This document shows positions 17,500 to 25,515 of a DNA stretch of 45,285 nt, in pieces (position 1 is the first letter of the stretch; each line of letters opens with the position of its first letter). The position numbers and the translations under genes are program-made. This DNA is from Streptacidiphilus melanogenes (GTDB taxonomy: Bacteria; Actinomycetota; Actinomycetes; Streptomycetales; Streptomycetaceae): positions 48,803 through 94,087 of the forward strand of contig NZ_BBPP01000002.1 of NCBI RefSeq assembly GCF_000787835.1, written 5' to 3'. The notes below the pieces were generated by a model that saw only the letters and a program-made list of their open reading frames with translations, did no database searches and had not been told where the DNA came from.

Positions 17500-20053
17500 A
17501 GGTTGCCGGGAGCCCTAGTTCGAACCAGACCGCCTTGCCGTTGGGAGTCCTGCGACTCCCCCAGCGGTCGGCCAGCAGGCTGACCAGTTGCAGGCCGCGG
17601 CCGCCCTCGTCGGTGTCGCGGGCGCGGCGCTGGCGTGGTTGGGCGTAGCCGTTGTCCCAGACCTCGCAGACCAGGACCGAGTCCCGCAGCAGGCGCACGC
17701 GGATGTCGCCGCGGCCGTGCCGGAGCGCGTTCGTCGCCAGCTCGCTGACCAGCAGCTCGACCGTGTCGACCAGTTCGTCCAGGCCGCAGGCGAGCAGCCA
17801 GCCGCAGGCGAGTTCACGGGCGCGGGCGACCGACGTGGGCTCGGAGGGCAGTATCCAGTCGCCCACCGAGTTGCTCGGCAGGGCGCGGACCCGCGCCATC
17901 AGCAGGGCGATGTCGTCCTCGCCGTGATGCGGGTCGAGCTCCGTCAGCAGCTGGTCGCAGAGCGCTTCGAGCGGACGCTCGGGGCCGCTGAGCGCGGAGC
18001 GCAACGCGGAGAGGCCGTCTTCGAGTTGGTGCTTCCGGGACTCGACCAGCCCGTCGGTGTAGAGCCCGAACAGCGCGCCGTCCGGGAGTTCGACGGTGAC
18101 CTCCTCGAAGGGCTCGCCGCCGACGCCGAGCGGGAGGCCCTCGGGAACCTCCAGCATCAGCGCCGGGTTGTCGCCGCCCGCCGGGTCGACCACGACCGGC
18201 GGGAGGTGGCCCGCGTTGGCGATCGTGCAGCGACGCGTCACCGCGTCGAAGACCGCGTACACGCAGGTGGCGAGGTAGAGCTCGCCGGACTCGCCGCCGT
18301 CGGACTCCGGATCGGCGGACAGCCCGCGGGCGATCTCGTCGAGTTGGGTCAGCACGTCGGCCGGGTCCAGGTCCAGCAGGGAGAGCGTGCGCACGGCCGT
18401 ACGCAGCTGGCCCATGGCGACCGCCGCGCGCAGCCCGCGGCCCATGACGTCGCCGACGACGAGCGCGGTGCGGTTGCCGGGCAGCGGGATCACGTCGAAC
18501 CAGTCCCCGCCGACCTCGGTGCCGCTGCCGGCCGGACGGTAACGGCAGGCGATCTCCAACCCGGAGGCCTCGGGGTTGCCGGGCGGCAACAGGGAGCGCT
18601 GCAGGATCAGTGCGCGCTCGTGCTCACGGCGGTACAGGCGGGCGTTGTCGATACACACCGCCGCGCGGGCGACCAGCTCGGTCGCGATGGCGACGTCGCG
18701 CGCGTCGAACGGCTCGCTGCCCTTGGCGCGGGAAAGCTGGACCAGGCCGAGCACCTTCTCGCGGGCGACCATCGGCACCACCACCGCGCTCTGGATCAGC
18801 GGGTTGGGGTCCGGGTTGCCGGGCCCGATGAGGGTGAGGCTGCGACCGGTGCGCAGCGCCTTGGCGTAGGGGGAGCGCGGCGGGTAGCAGAACGCGCCGC
18901 CGACCTCCGCAGCCGGGGTGGCCGGACCGTCGTGCGTCGGAGCGGCGTCGTGGTGGACGGTGCTGGCCGAGGCGACGCGGCGCAGCTCGCCGGTGCCGTC
19001 GCCGTCGTCGACCCGCCGGCCCTCGGCGTCGGCGGTGAGCACGGCGTTGTAGAGGTCGACGGTGGCCACGTCGCAGAAACCGGGGACCGTGACGTCGAGC
19101 AGCTCGCGGGCGGTGGTCTCCAGGTCGAGGGTCGAACCGATGTGGCGGCTGGCCTCGTTGAGCAGGGCCAGGCTGCGCCGCGCGCTGGCGGCCTCGCGCT
19201 CGGCGCGGGCCCGGCCGGTGACGTCCACGACCTGCCCGGCCACGCCCATGGGGCGGTCGCCGGTGCTCAGCAGGCGGTAGAGCGAGATCGACCAGCGGCG
19301 TCTGCCGCGGGTCGGCAGTACCCCGCTGAACGTCAGGTCGACGACCGGCTCGCCGCTGTCCAGGACGTCGGCGACGGCCCGGCCGAGCCGGACCGCGTCG
19401 CGGGGGGCCATCAGGTCGACGGGGGCGAGCCCGACCAGGTCCTCGGCCGGGAGGCCCAGCACCTCGGCGAAGCTGTCGTTGACGCGGCGGATGCGGCACT
19501 CGCGGTCGAAGAGCACGAAGCCCGTCGGCGCCTGGCCGAAGACGGCCTCGGAGGCGGCCAGTTCGGTCTCGATCGCGCGCAGCTTGCGCAGGTCCACGGC
19601 CAGGCAGACGACACCGGGGCGTCCGTCACGGCCGCGAGCGGGCATCAAGTACAGCTCGGCGACGCGCTCCTGGCCGTCTGCGTCGCGGTAGGGCGCGGTG
19701 CCGACCCACTCCTTGCCGCCGAGGGTCTCCTCGATCCGGGCCCGCCCGCTGCGCCACAGTTCGCGGGGGGCGAAGGTGGTCACCGGGTCGGCGCCGACCA
19801 CGTCCTCGGCCCGCAGGCCGAAGAACTCGGCGGCGCGGTCGCTCCATTGGGAGATCATCCCGTCGCCGTCCAGCGAGAAGGCGGCGACCTGTATGTAGTC
19901 GTAGACGGAGCCCGGCTCCCCGTGACCCCACGGGCTCGGCGACGTGCCGCGCGGCCGCAGCTCCCCGCCCGGGTGCGGGATGACGGCGTCCGCACCGACC
20001 CCGGGCGTGAACGCGGCCGGCTCGGCGGCCTCACGTGACGGCGTGTCGCTCAA
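17495..20053 (-). CDS. PAS-PAS-GAF-SpoIIE phosphatase with C-terminal HATPase (RsbU/RsbW-like)
   Basis: An 852-residue multidomain signalling protein. Two PAS domains (about 45-165 and 165-285) and a GAF domain (about 295-480) precede a PP2C/SpoIIE serine phosphatase (about 500-715; GGDWFDV, DVMGRGLRA, LYTDGLVE, DDIALL with metal-binding Asp residues). A GHKL ATPase domain follows (about 735-852; SELATNALRHG and DEGGRGLQLV), as in anti-sigma-factor kinases. Such proteins control sigma factors through phosphorylated anti-sigma antagonists. No membrane segments, so a cytoplasmic sensor. TTG start chosen because AGGAG sits 8 nt upstream. The next upstream gene encodes a close paralogue. The input signal is unknown. 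Confidence 0.92.
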   Translation of the reverse strand: MSDTPSREAAEPAAFTPGVGADAVIPHPGGELRPRGTSPSPWGHGEPGSVYDYIQVAAFSLDGDGMISQWSDRAAEFFGLRAEDVVGADPVTTFAPRELWRSGRARIEETLGGKEWVGTAPYRDADGQERVAELYLMPARGRDGRPGVVCLAVDLRKLRAIETELAASEAVFGQAPTGFVLFDRECRIRRVNDSFAEVLGLPAEDLVGLAPVDLMAPRDAVRLGRAVADVLDSGEPVVDLTFSGVLPTRGRRRWSISLYRLLSTGDRPMGVAGQVVDVTGRARAEREAASARRSLALLNEASRHIGSTLDLETTARELLDVTVPGFCDVATVDLYNAVLTADAEGRRVDDGDGTGELRRVASASTVHHDAAPTHDGPATPAAEVGGAFCYPPRSPYAKALRTGRSLTLIGPGNPDPNPLIQSAVVVPMVAREKVLGLVQLSRAKGSEPFDARDVAIATELVARAAVCIDNARLYRREHERALILQRSLLPPGNPEASGLEIACRYRPAGSGTEVGGDWFDVIPLPGNRTALVVGDVMGRGLRAAVAMGQLRTAVRTLSLLDLDPADVLTQLDEIARGLSADPESDGGESGELYLATCVYAVFDAVTRRCTIANAGHLPPVVVDPAGGDNPALMLEVPEGLPLGVGGEPFEEVTVELPDGALFGLYTDGLVESRKHQLEDGLSALRSALSGPERPLEALCDQLLTELDPHHGEDDIALLMARVRALPSNSVGDWILPSEPTSVARARELACGWLLACGLDELVDTVELLVSELATNALRHGRGDIRVRLLRDSVLVCEVWDNGYAQPRQRRARDTDEGGRGLQLVSLLADRWGSRRTPNGKAVWFELGLPATS

Positions 20054-20289
20054 CTACCGACTCCTGTGGCGATCTGCGCTGGCGCACCTCCCGGCCGAAG
20101 CCCGGTGGAGCATGTCGCGTTCCGAGTATTCATCATCCCGGTGATCTCGCCTACGCCCTGACCGATCTCAACATCACATCGAGCGAGGGAACGTGAGGCG
20201 ATCCCCTGCCACCGCGGGGCACGGTGTCCGGAATCGGAACCATACGCCTCAGTCAGGCCGAGCGGGAGGTACTCGACGTGTCCAGTTGA

Positions 20290-22932
20290 TCAAGAACTGG
20301 TGGAGACGCCACTCTCACCAGGACCATCGGACCGGATTTGTTCGAACCAGACGACTTTTCCCGCCCCCTCGGGCCGTGTCCCCCAGCGGTGCGCGAGCCG
20401 GTGCACCAGCTGCAGCCCGCGACCGCCCTCGTCGGTGCCGGCCGCCTCGCGCTCGCGCGGCGGGTCCGGCAGCGGATCGGCGACCTCGACCAGCAGCGAC
20501 TCCTCGCGCAGCGCCAGCCGCAACCCGATCGGGGCGCTCGCGTACCGCACCGCGTTCGTCACCAGCTCGCTGACCAGCAGTTCCGTCGTGTCCAGCAGGT
20601 GTTCCTCGTCCCAGTCGTGCAGCGTCCTGCGGACCAGGCGGCGGGCGTGGGCGGGCGCGGACGGCTCGGCGCTGAGCGTCCAGCGCTCCTCCCGCACCAC
20701 CGTCGGCTCGCGCACCCCTCCGAGCCGGGCCAGCAGCAGCGCGACGTCGTCCGGCTCCTGTCCCTGGTCGAGGGTGCGCACGACCGCTTCGCACGCCTCC
20801 TCGACCGAGGCGTGCGGAAGCTCCAGGACGGCGCTCAGGCGGCGCGTACCCACGTCGATGTCCTCCGTGCGCGACTCGACCAGCCCATCGGTGTACAGCG
20901 CGAGCAGGCTGCCCTCCGGCACGGTCAGCTCGGTCACCTCGAAGGGGACGCCGCCGACACCGAGCGGTGTGCCGGAGGGCAGCGCCAGCACCGTCGCCGA
21001 TCCGCCGGCCAGCCGCTCGGGGCCCGAGTCGGCCGTCCGGGTGGCGGGCGTGATGAGCAGCGGCTCGGTGTGGCCGGCCTTGGAGAGCAGCAGCTTGCGC
21101 GTCGCCGGATCGTAGACCGCGTAGACGCAGGTGGCCATCAGCGCCTCCTCCGGCCCCTGCGCCAGGTCGTCGGCGAGGTCGTGCACCTTCTGCAGCAGCC
21201 GGTGCGGGGGCAGGTCGAGCCCGGCCAGGGTGCGCACCGCGGTGCGCAGCCGGCCCATCGTCGCGGCGGCCCGCAGGCCGTGTCCCATCACGTCGCCGAC
21301 CACCAGCGCGGTACGACCGCGCGGCAGCGGGATCACGTCGAACCAGTCGCCGCCCACCTCGGCGCCGCTGCTGCCCGGCACATACCGGTAGCCGACCTCC
21401 ATGCCCGGCGGCTGCGCCACCGTCTGCGGCAGCAGGCTGCGTTGCAGCATCAGCGCGGCGGCGCGCTCGCGCGCGTAGAGGCGGGCGTTGTCGAGCGAGG
21501 CCCCGGCCCGGTCCGCCAGCTCGGTGGCGAAGACGACGTCGTCGTGGTCGAAGCCCTCACGCCGCCCCGCCCGGTCCAGGATCAGCAGGCCGAGCACGAT
21601 GCCGCGCGCCCGGAGCGGCACCACCAGCATCGAGTGCACACCCAGCCGGTACGCGGCGCGGACGCGCGGGTCGCCCTGCCCGGACACGTCCTCCAGCTGT
21701 GTGGCCGCGTCCAGGGTCAGCGGCATGCCCGTGCTCAGCACCCGGCCGAAGAGCGACTCGTCGGTCATCTCGATCCGCGCCCCCGGCGTCTGCATCGCGT
21801 CCGCGTCCGGGCCGGGCACGACGGCGGCGGCCGCCGCCATGATCAGCGGTGTGAGCCGCGTGTGCGGGTGGCGCGGCAGCTCCGAGCCGTCCAGCACGGC
21901 CTCCAGCAGGGCGACCCCGGAGTGGTCGCCGAGACGCGGCACGAGCGCGCCGGCCAGCTCCTGTGCGATCAGCTCGGCGTCCAGCAGGTCCCCGATCCGG
22001 CTGCCGACCTCATTGAGGAGCGCGAGCCGCTGTCGCGCGTGCTCAACCTTGGCGACGGAGCGGTAGCGGTCCGTCACATCCATGATCATGCCGGTGAGGC
22101 CGAGGATCCGGCCCGAGCGGTCGTGCAGCCGGGAGTAGGAGACGGAACGGTAGCCGGGCTCGCCCGGATCGGCGCTGTTGACCGTCACGTCGATCACCGG
22201 CTCACCGGTGGCCAGCACCTGCCGCTGCACCGCCATCACCTCGTCCGCGGCGAGCTGCGGCAGCGCCTCCCCGGCCGTCCGCCCGAGGTGCGCGTCGACG
22301 GGCAGGCCGTTCATGTGGGCGAGCGTCTCGTTGATCCGGACGTACCGCAGGTCGCGATCGAAGATCGCCAGTCCGAGCGGCGACTGCTCGAAGAGCGCCT
22401 CCTGCACGGCCAGCCCCTGCTCCAGCCCGAGCAGCGCGGCGGCGTCCGCGAAACGGCAGAGCAGAAACGGTACGCCGTCGCCGTTCTCCAACAGCGAGAG
22501 CCGAGCCTCCAGCCGCACGCCCTGCCCGTCGCGGTGCTGCAGCCGCACGATCCCCGACCACGACTCGGCGTCGCGCAGCACGCCCGCGATCGCGTCGTGC
22601 GCCACCTTGAACATCTCGGCGTCGTCCCCGAGCAGCACCTCCAGGTCGCGGCCGACCAGCGCGTCGCTGGGCCAGCCGAGCAGTTCCTCGGCCGCCTGGC
22701 TCCAGAGCATCACCCGCCCCTGCTCGTCCAGCAGGGCGATCGCGACCCGCACCAGGTCCAGCAGGCTGTCGGTCCGGCGCCCGACGCGCTCGTCCAGCTC
22801 CGCCCCGGCCGCCAGCGCGTCGGGAAAACGCGCAGGCGCGGCCGCCCGCGACCCGGCGCGACGGACGATCCCCCCGACACCACCCGCCGCGGGCCTTCGC
22901 CGCAGGCGCGCACGCGCGTCAGCTCGCCTCAC
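20290..22932 (-). CDS. PAS-PAS-GAF-SpoIIE phosphatase with C-terminal HATPase, tandem paralogue
   Basis: An 880-residue protein with the same architecture as its downstream neighbour. A basic N-terminal ~45 residues is followed by two PAS domains (about 55-175 and 175-295), GAF (about 300-490), the PP2C phosphatase core (GGDWFDVIPLPRGRTALVVG, DVMGHGLRA, LYTDGLVE, DDVALLLARL) and a GHKL ATPase end (SELVTNAVRYA, DEGGRGLQLVHRLA). It would dephosphorylate an anti-sigma antagonist and may also act as a kinase. The GTG start at 22932 is the first available; its ribosome site (GGGGAG) is too close to be convincing, so the true start is uncertain and the basic N-terminus may be artefactual. The 236-bp gap to the next gene suggests separate promoters. 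Confidence 0.9.
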   Translation of the reverse strand: MRRADARARLRRRPAAGGVGGIVRRAGSRAAAPARFPDALAAGAELDERVGRRTDSLLDLVRVAIALLDEQGRVMLWSQAAEELLGWPSDALVGRDLEVLLGDDAEMFKVAHDAIAGVLRDAESWSGIVRLQHRDGQGVRLEARLSLLENGDGVPFLLCRFADAAALLGLEQGLAVQEALFEQSPLGLAIFDRDLRYVRINETLAHMNGLPVDAHLGRTAGEALPQLAADEVMAVQRQVLATGEPVIDVTVNSADPGEPGYRSVSYSRLHDRSGRILGLTGMIMDVTDRYRSVAKVEHARQRLALLNEVGSRIGDLLDAELIAQELAGALVPRLGDHSGVALLEAVLDGSELPRHPHTRLTPLIMAAAAAVVPGPDADAMQTPGARIEMTDESLFGRVLSTGMPLTLDAATQLEDVSGQGDPRVRAAYRLGVHSMLVVPLRARGIVLGLLILDRAGRREGFDHDDVVFATELADRAGASLDNARLYARERAAALMLQRSLLPQTVAQPPGMEVGYRYVPGSSGAEVGGDWFDVIPLPRGRTALVVGDVMGHGLRAAATMGRLRTAVRTLAGLDLPPHRLLQKVHDLADDLAQGPEEALMATCVYAVYDPATRKLLLSKAGHTEPLLITPATRTADSGPERLAGGSATVLALPSGTPLGVGGVPFEVTELTVPEGSLLALYTDGLVESRTEDIDVGTRRLSAVLELPHASVEEACEAVVRTLDQGQEPDDVALLLARLGGVREPTVVREERWTLSAEPSAPAHARRLVRRTLHDWDEEHLLDTTELLVSELVTNAVRYASAPIGLRLALREESLLVEVADPLPDPPREREAAGTDEGGRGLQLVHRLAHRWGTRPEGAGKVVWFEQIRSDGPGESGVSTSS

Positions 22933-23149
22933 GTCTCCCCAGTCCCGGCCACCGCTCCGGTGGGTGACCGGATACTGACATACCCACCTGAAACCACCCG
23001 TACCCCGCCGGATGGGTCATCTTCGATCAGCCATCCCAGTGCCCCTCCGGGAGCCCGGGAAACCCACCTGCGCGGTCCGCCCCCGCACGCTCGGCCCGGC
23101 CGCCCGACCGGGCCTTCCGCCCGGGATTCCCGCGCCGCCGACCAAGGCA

Positions 23150-23645
23150 CAGCCGGTGCCCATCCCGCCAACCCTGGCCCCGTCGGCCGCGGGCATCGCG
23201 GGAGCACCCCGGCCGTCAGGCGGACGGTGGCGCAGGCGCGGGCGTCGACCAGTACCGCCGCCGGGGGCGACGAGAGTGTCCGCGTCACCGAGGCAGGCCA
23301 CATCCGGTACCCGACGGCTGAGGCGGTCGAGCGATGCCGCAGCCGGTGCCCAGCCTCCAATCCTGGCCGCGTCGGCCGCGGGCATCGCGGAGCGCCGCCC
23401 GGGCCGAAGTCCGGGCGGATCTCGCAGGCCCAAGGCCGAGGGCACCCCTCGGACCGACCCGGGGGAACCCTGCGGGCCCAACGCCGGGGGCGCCCGCCCG
23501 GACCGAAGGCGGGGGGCATCACTCGGACCGACGCCGGAGGGGCCCTGCAGGCCCAACGCCAGGGCACCTGCCAGGCCGAAGGCCGGGGGCACCCCTCGGA
23601 CCGACGCCGGGGGGACCCTGCGGGCCCGACGCCGGGGCGCCCGCC
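23150..23645. repeat. Gene-free region with ~75-bp tandem repeats and a dispersed ~50-bp repeat
   Basis: The 755 bp between the phosphatase start (22932) and the Nudix stop (23688) hold no convincing gene. From about 23426, units beginning RGGCCCAACGCC recur at 23426 (short), 23474, 23549 and 23622, a period of 73-75 bp; each contains GGACCGACGCCGG and ends CCCTGC. A second repeat, CAGCCGGTGCCCA...GTCGGCCGCGGGCATCGCGG, appears at about 23150-23202 and 23339-23390. Both strands are open in several frames, but the translations are repetitive Gly/Pro/Arg, which is what such GC-rich repeats give by chance. Confidence 0.75.
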
Positions 23646-23687
23646 CGGGCCGAGGCTGGCGCCGCACGACGGCGTGTGCGTCTGTGT

Positions 23688-24242
23688 CTAGAGCAACCTG
23701 GCCACGTGCGGCAGCGCGAAGCGGTCCTGCGGGAGCCAGTCGACCGAGTCCAGCGTGGCCGCGTCGAGCCAGCGCAGTTCGTCGTGGTCCTGGAGGGGGC
23801 GGGGCTCGCCCGACAGCAGCTCCGCCGTCCAGATCTGCAGCTCTAGCCCCGGCCGGACCTCCCACGCGCCGGGCAGACGCTCCACCGCCCGGGCGGTGAC
23901 GCCCAGCTCCTCCAGCAGCTCCCGCTCCAGCGCCGCCGGCACGCTCTCCCCGGGCTCGACCTTTCCCCCTGGGAACTCCCAGCGGCCCGCCAGCGCCTCC
24001 GGCGCGGACCGGCGCGCGGCCAGGACGCGACGACCCCGGTCACCACCTGCGTCGAGAAGCGCTGCCCCCACGACGACCCGGGCGGCCTGCGCCACCCAGT
24101 ACAGCTGCTTGTGCCCCCGCGCCTCGAACTCCGCTGCGGCGGCCTCCGCCTCCCCGCGGACGTCGAACCGGGCCATCTCCACGCGGTTGCCGTTGTCGTC
24201 CTGACGCATCAGGATCCAGCCGGTCCGGGCGCCGCCGCTCAT
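23688..24242 (-). CDS. SPOR-like domain fused to a Nudix (MutT-type) hydrolase
   Basis: A 184-residue protein. Residues ~60-184 form a Nudix hydrolase with an intact Nudix box: G92-G93-x-x-E-x-G-x-E99, then RE at 107-108 and EELG at 111-114 (motif GKVEPGES...LERELLEELGV). Proteins of this type cleave nucleoside diphosphate-linked compounds such as oxidised dNTPs. Residues ~8-50 (WILMRQDDNGNRVEMARF ... RGHKQLYWV) look like the small stand-alone SPOR-domain proteins of streptomycetes, so this appears to be a fusion. The ATG overlaps the stop of the upstream RpiB-like gene by 4 nt (ATGA), which implies coupled translation. Substrate unknown. Confidence 0.88.
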   Translation of the reverse strand: MSGGARTGWILMRQDDNGNRVEMARFDVRGEAEAAAAEFEARGHKQLYWVAQAARVVVGAALLDAGGDRGRRVLAARRSAPEALAGRWEFPGGKVEPGESVPAALERELLEELGVTARAVERLPGAWEVRPGLELQIWTAELLSGEPRPLQDHDELRWLDAATLDSVDWLPQDRFALPHVARLL

Positions 24243-24682
24243 CCGAGGCCGATCCGGCCGAGGTGGGCGATGTTCTCCTGGTCGTCCGGTTCCTGGCTGG
24301 GCGCACCGTCGAACCACGCGTCGAGGATCTCCGACAGCATCGGGGTCGAGGTCAGCCGCAGGCTCAGCGCGAGGACGTTGGCGTCGTTCCAGCGGCGCGC
24401 ACCGCCCGCGGTGTAGCTGTCGGTGCACAGGGCGGCGCGAACGCCCGGAAGCTTGTTGGCGGCGATCGAGGCGCCCGTGCCGGTCCAGCAGCAGACGACG
24501 GCCTGGTCGGCGCGGCCTTCGACGACGTCGCGCGCCGCGGCCTCGCTGCAGAAGGCCCAGTCCTCCTTCTCGTCCGGCTGCAGCGCACCGTGCCTGATCA
24601 CCGAGTGGCCCCGGCGTTGGAGCTCGGCGACCAGTTGCCGGGCGACGCCCTCGTCCATGTCGGAGGAAACCGAGATCCGCAT
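24239..24682 (-). CDS. Divergent RpiB/LacA/LacB-family sugar-phosphate isomerase
   Basis: A 147-residue protein of the RpiB/LacAB fold, which interconverts aldose and ketose phosphates such as ribose 5-phosphate. The segment CWTGTGASIAANK (C65, T67) matches the family loop with the catalytic Cys, and RRWNDANVLAL matches the RQHNDTNVLA segment of E. coli RpiB. However, the family His after the N-terminal Asp is Met9 here and the catalytic-loop His is Trp98. The substrate or even the reaction may therefore differ. It is translationally coupled to the Nudix gene. A TACGCT box lies 6 nt before the ATG, so the mRNA is probably leaderless. Confidence 0.85.
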   Translation of the reverse strand: MRISVSSDMDEGVARQLVAELQRRGHSVIRHGALQPDEKEDWAFCSEAAARDVVEGRADQAVVCCWTGTGASIAANKLPGVRAALCTDSYTAGGARRWNDANVLALSLRLTSTPMLSEILDAWFDGAPSQEPDDQENIAHLGRIGLG

Positions 24683-24688
24683 ACGGGA

Positions 24689-24694
24689 AGCGTA
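24689..24694 (-). promoter_or_regulatory. -10 box of the RpiB-like gene, leaderless start
   Basis: TACGCT on the minus strand, 6 nt before the ATG at 24682; it fits TANNNT and places transcription start at or next to the start codon. No clear -35 is visible. Confidence 0.5.
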
Positions 24695-24697
24695 GCT

Positions 24698-25360
24698 TCA
24701 GCCCGGTACGTCCAGGCAGGCGAAGGCCCGCTCCACGAGGTCGACCGGGTCGACCAGGAGTCGCTCCGTCTCGGGGACGCTCCCGTAGGCCAGCCGAACG
24801 GCTCGCAGCACGCCGACGCCGGCGCGGCTCAGCACCGAAGCCCGCAACGCGACGGCCCCCGGTTCGCCCCCCTCGCGCGACAGCCGCTCCGTGAACGCCA
24901 CGGCCACCGCCTGCTCCATGTCGTGGAGCAGGTGCTTGTCGCCGCGCCCGTCGGTGCGGCCGTCGGGGCGGGTGATCCCGTGCACTGGACCGGAGCCGGC
25001 GAGCAGCACCGCGGGGTTGGTCCCGTGGCGGCGGGCGACCTCCAGAACGGCGTTGCGCAGGGCGAGCAGCGGCGGCTCGGAGGCGGGACGGTCGCGGATC
25101 TCGGCGGCGAGCAACGGCACCAGGTCGCGGACCTGCTGCAGGACCAGGCTCTCCTTGCTCGGGAAGTAGCGGAAGAAGGTGCGCTCCCCGACGCCGGCGG
25201 CCGCGGCGATGTCCCGGACGGTCGTCGCGTCGTAGCCGCGCTCCTGGAAGAGCCGGCCGGCGGCCTCGATCAGGGCCTCGTGGGTGCGGCGCCTGTTCTG
25301 CTCCCGCCGGCCCTCGGCCTGCTCGCTCAGGGGCGCGGATCCTCCTGCGGTCGTGTCCAC
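24698..25360 (-). CDS. TetR-family transcriptional regulator
   Basis: A 220-residue repressor. The N-terminal helix-turn-helix is typical of TetR: ALIEAAGRLFQERGYDATTV, then RDIAAAAGVGERTFFRYFPS (about residues 32-70). The C-terminal ligand-binding half is a helical bundle without assignable specificity. It is divergent from an MMPL exporter gene, and the 155-bp gap contains a perfect double-palindrome operator. The obvious model is repression of the exporter and of itself, relieved by an exported compound. GTG start; an acidic/Gly stretch of ~15 residues precedes the HTH domain. The RpiB-like gene downstream has its own promoter-like box near the end of this gene. Confidence 0.92.
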   Translation of the reverse strand: MDTTAGGSAPLSEQAEGRREQNRRRTHEALIEAAGRLFQERGYDATTVRDIAAAAGVGERTFFRYFPSKESLVLQQVRDLVPLLAAEIRDRPASEPPLLALRNAVLEVARRHGTNPAVLLAGSGPVHGITRPDGRTDGRGDKHLLHDMEQAVAVAFTERLSREGGEPGAVALRASVLSRAGVGVLRAVRLAYGSVPETERLLVDPVDLVERAFACLDVPG

Positions 25361-25388
25361 GCACCCAGCATCTCAGCCTTGAGGATGA

Positions 25389-25433
25389 AACTGGCAGTTC
25401 TGCCACTTTGCTAACGTGGCAGAACTGCCAGTT
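25389..25433. promoter_or_regulatory. TetR-type operator: perfect 18-bp inverted repeat made of two palindromes
   Basis: AACTGGCAGTTCTGCCAC (25389-25406) and its exact complement (25416-25433) flank a 9-nt loop. Each arm is itself a palindrome, TGGCAGTTCTGCCA at 25392-25405 and TGGCAGAACTGCCA at 25417-25430, with centres 25 bp apart. That is the arrangement of two adjacent dimer sites for a TetR repressor. A TAACGT hexamer (25412-25417) between the two sites could be the -10 of the exporter promoter. Binding by the adjacent TetR protein is inferred. Confidence 0.85.
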
Positions 25434-25442
25434 TTTCGGATC

Positions 25443-25499
25443 GCGGTCACCCTGCACCGCGGTCGCCCTGCACCGCGGTCTTCCTGCACCGCAATCGCC
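25443..25499. repeat. 16-bp tandem repeat in the leader of the MMPL gene
   Basis: GCGGTCNNCCTGCACC is repeated three times (25443, 25459, 25475) with a decayed fourth start at 25491. It lies between the operator and the ATG of the exporter gene, in the probable 5' untranslated leader. Confidence 0.8.
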
Positions 25500-25515
25500 A
25501 TCGACCGGAGCCCCC

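Noticed and set aside
23426..23645. Possible CRISPR array in the 75-bp repeats
   Set aside because: Units are imperfect and contiguous, without unique spacers of constant length, and no cas genes are present.
23012..23899. Plus- and minus-strand reading frames of 170-295 codons over the 23-kb repeat region
   Set aside because: Translations are repetitive Pro/Gly/Arg from tandem repeats; no start signals or family features, and they overlap the Nudix gene.
25408..25515. Upstream extension of the MMPL gene by 36 codons
   Set aside because: It would translate the TetR operator and the 16-bp repeats; the family N-terminus begins at the ATG at 25516.
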